Shown here: in pieces, positions 60,881-64,000 of the stretch
Layout: the number at the start of each line of letters is the position of its first letter
Position numbering within the stretch: the first letter of the stretch is position 1
Source of the DNA: Acidobacteriota bacterium
GTDB taxonomy: Bacteria; Acidobacteriota; Terriglobia; Terriglobales; Acidobacteriaceae
Direction: 5' to 3'
Length of the DNA: 64,000 nt
Assembly: GCA_013289765.1 (NCBI GenBank)
Contig: JABCZI010000008.1
Location: forward strand, 124,001 to 188,000
The notes under the pieces: generated by a model
What the model saw: only the letters and a program-made list of their open reading frames with translations
The model's database searches: none
What the model was told of the DNA's origin: nothing
Position numbers and translations under genes: made by a program

Positions 60881-61378
60881 GTGCCAAGGCACTGGCTTGA
60901 CTCTAGTGTGTTCATTACGGCGCGTGACACGATGTTTGCATTCGACATCAATACTTCGTTTTGGAAGTGGATGGGTGAGGCGCTCGAATCAGGCGCTGTT
61001 GTTGCGCCTCGGAAAGTTTACGAAGAACTTGTTGAGAATGTAAGGAAAACAGATGACTTGGCAATATGGGTAAAGACGAGACGCAAGAAAGGCTTGTGCG
61101 TGGAGCCCGACGCGCAGACATTTCAGGCCCTAAAGTCCGTTTCGGATTATCTCTTCCACGGTGGGCGCTACCAGTACCCGTTTGCTCTTGATTTCGTTAA
61201 CGGAGCAGACCCGTGGATTATTGCCCATGCGATGGTGGACGGAGGCACTGTCGTTTCGCAAGAGACAGACAAACAGCCACACGCTAACCGCGTTCGCATC
61301 CCGGACGTGTGTGATCACTTTGGGGTTCCGTGCGTTAAAGTTTGGGAGATGTTACGAAATTTGGGAGCGAAGCTGTGA
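60881..61378 (+). CDS. DUF4411 PIN-like nuclease, probable toxin of the ImmA/IrrE pair
   Basis: A 165-residue protein starting at a GTG 10 bases after the ImmA/IrrE gene. It matches DUF4411, a PIN-domain-like family: the first acidic site is WLDSSVFITA (Asp7), then VYEELVENVRKTDDLAIWV, and the second acidic cluster is ALDFVNGADPWIIAHAM with VVSQETDKQ. PIN folds coordinate metal to cleave RNA. Gene order (regulator first, toxin second) and spacing fit a type II toxin-antitoxin module that would stabilise the island. Activity has not been tested. Confidence 0.8.
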   Translation: MPRHWLDSSVFITARDTMFAFDINTSFWKWMGEALESGAVVAPRKVYEELVENVRKTDDLAIWVKTRRKKGLCVEPDAQTFQALKSVSDYLFHGGRYQYPFALDFVNGADPWIIAHAMVDGGTVVSQETDKQPHANRVRIPDVCDHFGVPCVKVWEMLRNLGAKL

Positions 61379-61388
61379 GTTGGGCTTG

Positions 61389-61508
61389 TGGTAGGGATAC
61401 CGGGAGTCGAACCCGGACGCCTTGCGGCAGAGCCTTGTAAGGTGCCGAACTCGCTTTCGTTTCGGCATCTTGGCAAGGCCCCGCGTCTGCCAATTCCGCC
61501 ATATCCCC
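61389..61508 (-). tRNA. tRNA-Leu-like gene with a 35-nt insertion in the anticodon loop
   Basis: Apart from the anticodon, a complete class II tRNA is present on the minus strand: acceptor GGGGATA / TATCCCT with discriminator A and encoded CCA, D arm GCGGAATTGGCAGACGC, anticodon stem GGGCC / GGCTC, variable arm TGCCGCAAGGCGT and T arm CCGGG-TTCGACT-CCCGG. Between the stem halves lie 42 nt instead of 7. They extend the helix: GCCTTG pairs with CAAGGC, AAG with CTT, and TGCCGAA with TTCGGCA around an 11-nt loop. The anticodon cannot be read. The long variable arm and GCGGAATTGG point to leucine. It is either an unusual functional RNA or a disrupted gene. Confidence 0.7.
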
Positions 61509-61636
61509 CACGAATGAAAGTTATAACATCGAGCTTACGGGTACGGGGTGAACACCCTTCGTTGGTGATTTTGATGGAAAGAAATGGCTCTCTGATGTCG
61601 CGTTCGCGTCTCCGATCACTTTCGTCATAAGGGCTT

Positions 61637-62674
61637 ATGCTTCCCGTTGATCTCGTCGATAAACTCGCGCAATGTGCTGCGAATGACTTCGTAACGCCAC
61701 GAGACAACTCGTTCCACTGGCTCTCGCGGTTTACAACGATGGTGGTTGTCGGCCTAGCACTCGAACTTCCTGAATTAGGGTATGAGTTAAGGACAATTGC
61801 TCGCGAATGCATTCCGTACTTTAAATATCGGATCATCACGCGTCGCGGCTTCGAGCATGCAGCAAAAGTCATTGCCTTTGTAGGCTGGATGCTTATTGTG
61901 GGAGGAGTGGCCGGTGAACGGGTTGAAGAAGTCAACGTAAAAGATTCCGATGCGCGAATCCAAGAATGCAGCGATGCCAAAGTGCAAGCCGCAACGCTAG
62001 AAGCTGGCGATGCGGCAAAGTCTGCCAAGACTGCTCACGATGAAGCCGATGCGGTTAAAGGCATTGCCAACGCTGCCAAGAAAGATGCCAAGGATGCACT
62101 GGCAAAGGCGCAAGCTGCGCAACGTGAGCTAGCACACGCAGAATCCGATGCTGCTAAGGCACAAGCAATAGCCTCGAATGCGTTACGTAAATCTACGGAA
62201 GCGGAATCCCGCACAGAGCGCGCAGAACACCAAGCCGATGAAGTGTCCAAAAAGGTTGAGACTGCGAAAAGCGATGTTGCTGTTTTGCAGTCTCTCATGT
62301 CGGCACGACGCATAATCGACACCAAGCCATTTGAGCAATTAAAGCAACTCAAAGGGAAGTCGATCCTTACATACTCAACATATGATGACGAACCAAGAAC
62401 GTTATGCGGAGCAATTAGTTCTGCCTTGCGATCAACCGCTCAAATGAATGCTATGGGTGGCTGCGGCGCAATGGAAATTGTTGGCCCAGGAATAATCGTT
62501 ACGGGACCAGATTTATCAGAATCTAGGGTAGTCGCTAAGGCTTTGTCGGAAGCGATAGGTGTTAACGTTACACCGGTGCCGGATAGTCCAACGGGACCGA
62601 ATCGGCAAACCGGAAATCCAAGCCTGCTAAAGGTAATCGTAGGACCAAAAGGTCTATTTTGGTTCGAAAAATAA
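61637..62674 (+). CDS. membrane-anchored coiled-coil cargo protein, unknown
   Basis: A 345-residue protein. Two membrane helices (about 33-50 and 77-96: AKVIAFVGWMLIVGGVAGERV) are followed by a very long Ala/Lys/Glu-rich coiled coil (about 105-235: AKTAHDEADAVKGIANAAKK...). A C-terminal globular part follows (KGKSILTYSTYDDEPRTLCG...GNPSLLKVIVGPKGLFWF). Similar lone genes occur in many bacterial islands with no known role. It is the last gene before attR and is read towards it. The insertion-bearing tRNA-Leu-like gene is just upstream, divergent. Confidence 0.6.
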   Translation: MLPVDLVDKLAQCAANDFVTPRDNSFHWLSRFTTMVVVGLALELPELGYELRTIARECIPYFKYRIITRRGFEHAAKVIAFVGWMLIVGGVAGERVEEVNVKDSDARIQECSDAKVQAATLEAGDAAKSAKTAHDEADAVKGIANAAKKDAKDALAKAQAAQRELAHAESDAAKAQAIASNALRKSTEAESRTERAEHQADEVSKKVETAKSDVAVLQSLMSARRIIDTKPFEQLKQLKGKSILTYSTYDDEPRTLCGAISSALRSTAQMNAMGGCGAMEIVGPGIIVTGPDLSESRVVAKALSEAIGVNVTPVPDSPTGPNRQTGNPSLLKVIVGPKGLFWFEK

Positions 62675-62744
62675 GCAGCAAAGAGCATCACTAGCGTTGC
62701 CTCTTGCTCCCAAACTCAACGGTGCTTCGCGCGCTGTGCCCAAA

Positions 62745-62794
62745 TTTGTGCCTACCGGCAATCCCGAGCGCTTGCGATGAATTGCTATCGTTTC
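62745..62794. promoter_or_regulatory. putative integrase arm-type sites, right
   Basis: TTTGTGCCTACCGGCAAT at 62745 and AATTGCTATCGTTTC at 62780 repeat the two halves of the left-end sequence at 47265-47294. Further ATAGCAA motifs (one as ATAGCAATT, inverted) lie at about 62814 and 62825. Such repeats close to both attachment sites suggest arm-type binding. Confidence 0.4.
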
Positions 62795-62885
62795 GACTGC
62801 AACCCTTGACGACATAGCAACTTATAGCAATTCACTGTGCACACCTAGTAAATCCCATAAGTGCTGTGTTTTCAGTGCTTGCAGT

Positions 62886-62931
62886 CCTTTTAAGGCATGG
62901 GTCGCAGGTTCGAGTCCTGCCGCGCTCACCA
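62886..62931. repeat. attR core (46-bp direct repeat of the tRNA-Lys 3' end)
   Basis: Exact copy of 47140-47185. The sequence before it is not tRNA-like, so there is no second complete tRNA gene. The 62822-63238 minus ORF reading through it is the integrase C-terminus that exists only in the excised circle. Confidence 0.95.
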
Positions 62932-63022
62932 GAGTCTTCACCGATTCTCCCCTTTGCATTAGGCGCAAGTACCGTCGCGACCCGGTTGCAAAAAGATCCC
63001 TCCTACGTGCAAGCTGATAGCA

Positions 63023-63922
63023 ATGCCAGAGTTGCCCGATATCGCCGCCTACATCAGCGCGCTCGAACCCCGAATTATCGGTCAGCCGCTGGAGCAGATA
63101 CGGCTCGCCAGCCCCTTTCTGCTGCGAACCGCACAACCGCCGCTTGCAAGTGTAGAAGGCCGTACCGTCCGTGAACTCCGGAGGATTGGTAAGCGCATTG
63201 CTGTCGGATTTGAAAATGATCTCTGGCTGATGCTGCACTTAATGATTGCCGGCCGCCTGCACTGGCGCGCGCCACAGGCCAAGCTGGCCGGACGCCAGAA
63301 TCTGGCAGCCTTCGATTTTCCGCACGGTTCTCTGGTTCTCACCGAGGCCGGAGCCAAGCGTCGCGCGTCCTTGCACGTACTCGAGGGCGAGGAAAGTTTG
63401 CGCTCTTTCGACCCGGGAGGAATCGATATTTTCTTCAGCGATCTCGATTCCTTCCGTGCGAAACTGACTTCCGAAAATCACACGCTGAAGCGCGCCCTTA
63501 CCGACCCCCACTTCGTGAACGGAATCGGCAACGCTTATTCCGATGAGATCCTGCATGCGGCGCAACTCTCGCCAATCACTCTCACGCAGAAACTCACACC
63601 GCTCGAGTGGGAGAGATTATTCGCGGCAACCCGCCACACGATTGGCTTCTGGATAGAAAAATTGCGCGACGAGGCGAAGACAGCATTCCCCGAGAAGGTC
63701 ACCGCGTTTCGTAAAGGTATGGCAGTTCACGGTCGCTATGGCGAGCCGTGTCCAAGATGCGGCGACAAGATTCTGCGGATTCGTTACGCCGACAAAGAAA
63801 CGAACTACTGTGCGCGCTGCCAGACGGGTGGCAAAGTCCTTGCGGATCGAAGCCTATCCCGCCTCCTGGGACCTGACTGGCCGCGAACCATGGACGAGCT
63901 CGAAGCTCTCAAGCGCCGCTGA
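63023..63922 (+). CDS. mutM: formamidopyrimidine-DNA glycosylase family enzyme
   Basis: A 299-residue Fpg/Nei enzyme that removes oxidised bases. MPELPDIAAYISAL has the N-terminal proline nucleophile and glutamate, and the helix-two-turn-helix contains HFVNGIGNAYSDEILHAA with the conserved Asn and Lys neighbours. The zinc finger is CPRCGDKILRIRYADKETNYCARCQ. The length is slightly above typical Fpg (about 270), and the PELPD opening (E in most Fpg) leaves Nei-type specificity possible. It is the first chromosomal gene after attR. No operon partner is visible; the gene to its right is convergent. Confidence 0.82.
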   Translation: MPELPDIAAYISALEPRIIGQPLEQIRLASPFLLRTAQPPLASVEGRTVRELRRIGKRIAVGFENDLWLMLHLMIAGRLHWRAPQAKLAGRQNLAAFDFPHGSLVLTEAGAKRRASLHVLEGEESLRSFDPGGIDIFFSDLDSFRAKLTSENHTLKRALTDPHFVNGIGNAYSDEILHAAQLSPITLTQKLTPLEWERLFAATRHTIGFWIEKLRDEAKTAFPEKVTAFRKGMAVHGRYGEPCPRCGDKILRIRYADKETNYCARCQTGGKVLADRSLSRLLGPDWPRTMDELEALKRR

Positions 63923-63944
63923 GTACCTACCGTGATCGCAACCT

Positions 63945-64000
63945 TTACTTCGTCGCGGGCACGCTCTTCCCAGCCTCATCCCAAATGCGCACGCCCTTTG
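63945..64000 (-). CDS. C-terminal end of an unidentified gene leaving the window
   Basis: Reading the minus strand from the right edge gives an open frame ending KGVRIWDEAGKSVPATK and TAA (63945-63947). Only 17 codons are present, so no family can be named. The codon choice is normal and the spacing (22 bases) fits a gene convergent with mutM. Confidence 0.35.
   Translation of the reverse strand, partial: KGVRIWDEAGKSVPATK

Larger units (their letters stand above)
47140..62931. mobile_element. integrative element of about 15.7 kb in tRNA-Lys
   Basis: Bounded by exact 46-bp direct repeats of the tRNA-Lys 3' end (47140-47185 and 62886-62931). It contains a tyrosine integrase next to attL, an excisionase-like gene, a primase-helicase, a likely origin, many small genes in one direction and toxin-antitoxin-like cargo. 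I find no capsid, portal, terminase, tail, relaxase or type IV secretion genes, so it is probably a satellite-type or mobilisable genomic island able to replicate after excision. Genes at about 53.1-54.7 kb and 59.7-62.7 kb look AT-richer by eye than the rest, as expected for later-acquired cargo. Confidence 0.88.

Noticed and set aside
61389-61508. Archaeal-type bulge-helix-bulge intron in the tRNA-Leu-like gene
   Set aside because: The internal loops are 2x1 and 1x1 separated by 3 bp, not two 3-nt bulges around a 4-bp helix.
61388-61630. 80-aa plus ORF GIPGVEPGRLAAEP
   Set aside because: It is the antisense of the tRNA-Leu-like gene; such ORFs are common artefacts.
62822-63238. 138-aa minus ORF containing GLEPATHALKG
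   Set aside because: It reads the complement of the attR core and of the mutM start. Its end is meaningful only as the integrase tail in the excised circle, not as a separate gene.

Overview
The window looks like a chromosome segment of an acidobacterium, probably of the Terriglobia (Koribacter/Sulfotelmatobacter-like) group. There is no rRNA or other decisive marker, so this rests on gene content: a Tes-like radical SAM enzyme, FecR/DUF6600 proteins, an MXKDX repeat protein, many TonB-type C-terminal domains, several two-component systems and GC-rich palindromic intergenic repeats.

Chromosomal part, 1-47109. The left end holds a cut-off DCC thiol oxidoreductase and a HicAB toxin-antitoxin pair. 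Next come the Tes-like radical SAM enzyme (a candidate for membrane-spanning lipid synthesis), a DUF1326 protein, an MDR oxidoreductase, a methyltransferase, a TonB-like protein, and a sulfite-oxidase-fold molybdoenzyme paired with a cytochrome b561-type membrane partner. An ECF sigma/anti-sigma pair follows, then an MXKDX protein, an M16 peptidase, RlmN, an orphan histidine kinase, a NarX/NarL-type pair, a Flp pilin, an M48 protease with a TonB-like protein, a nucleotide-sugar dehydrogenase, phosphoglucomutase, an FtsB-like protein, ThiG and an acyl-CoA ligase. From 32.4 kb there is a secreted peroxiredoxin whose peroxidatic position is an in-frame TGA followed by a hairpin, a strong selenocysteine candidate. 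An NtrB/NtrC-type pair then sits directly upstream of a sigma-54 promoter driving a large FecR/DUF6600 protein. A cupredoxin and a porin lie next to another kinase/regulator pair. TrmJ and a pseudokinase fused to a TonB domain complete this part.

Integrated element, 47140-62931. A complete tRNA-Lys(UUU) gene is the insertion site. Its last 46 bases are repeated exactly at 62886-62931, which fixes the ends of an element of about 15.7 kb. It encodes a tyrosine integrase whose reading frame runs into the tRNA, an excisionase-like protein, a primase-helicase followed by an iteron and AT-rich stretch that looks like an origin, chains of tiny start/stop-overlapping genes including an RRM-fold protein, and cargo. 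The cargo includes an ankyrin protein, an XRE-ImmA/IrrE plus DUF4411 PIN pair, a membrane coiled-coil protein, and a tRNA-Leu-like gene whose anticodon loop carries a 35-nt insertion. No capsid, tail, terminase or conjugation genes are seen, so it is more like a replicating, satellite-type integrative element than a complete prophage or ICE.

Beyond the element the chromosome resumes with a formamidopyrimidine-DNA glycosylase and the tail of a gene that leaves the window. The most interesting points are the selenocysteine candidate, the expanded tRNA-Leu-like gene, the integrase C-terminus that changes on integration, the putative origin, and the sigma-54 circuit.
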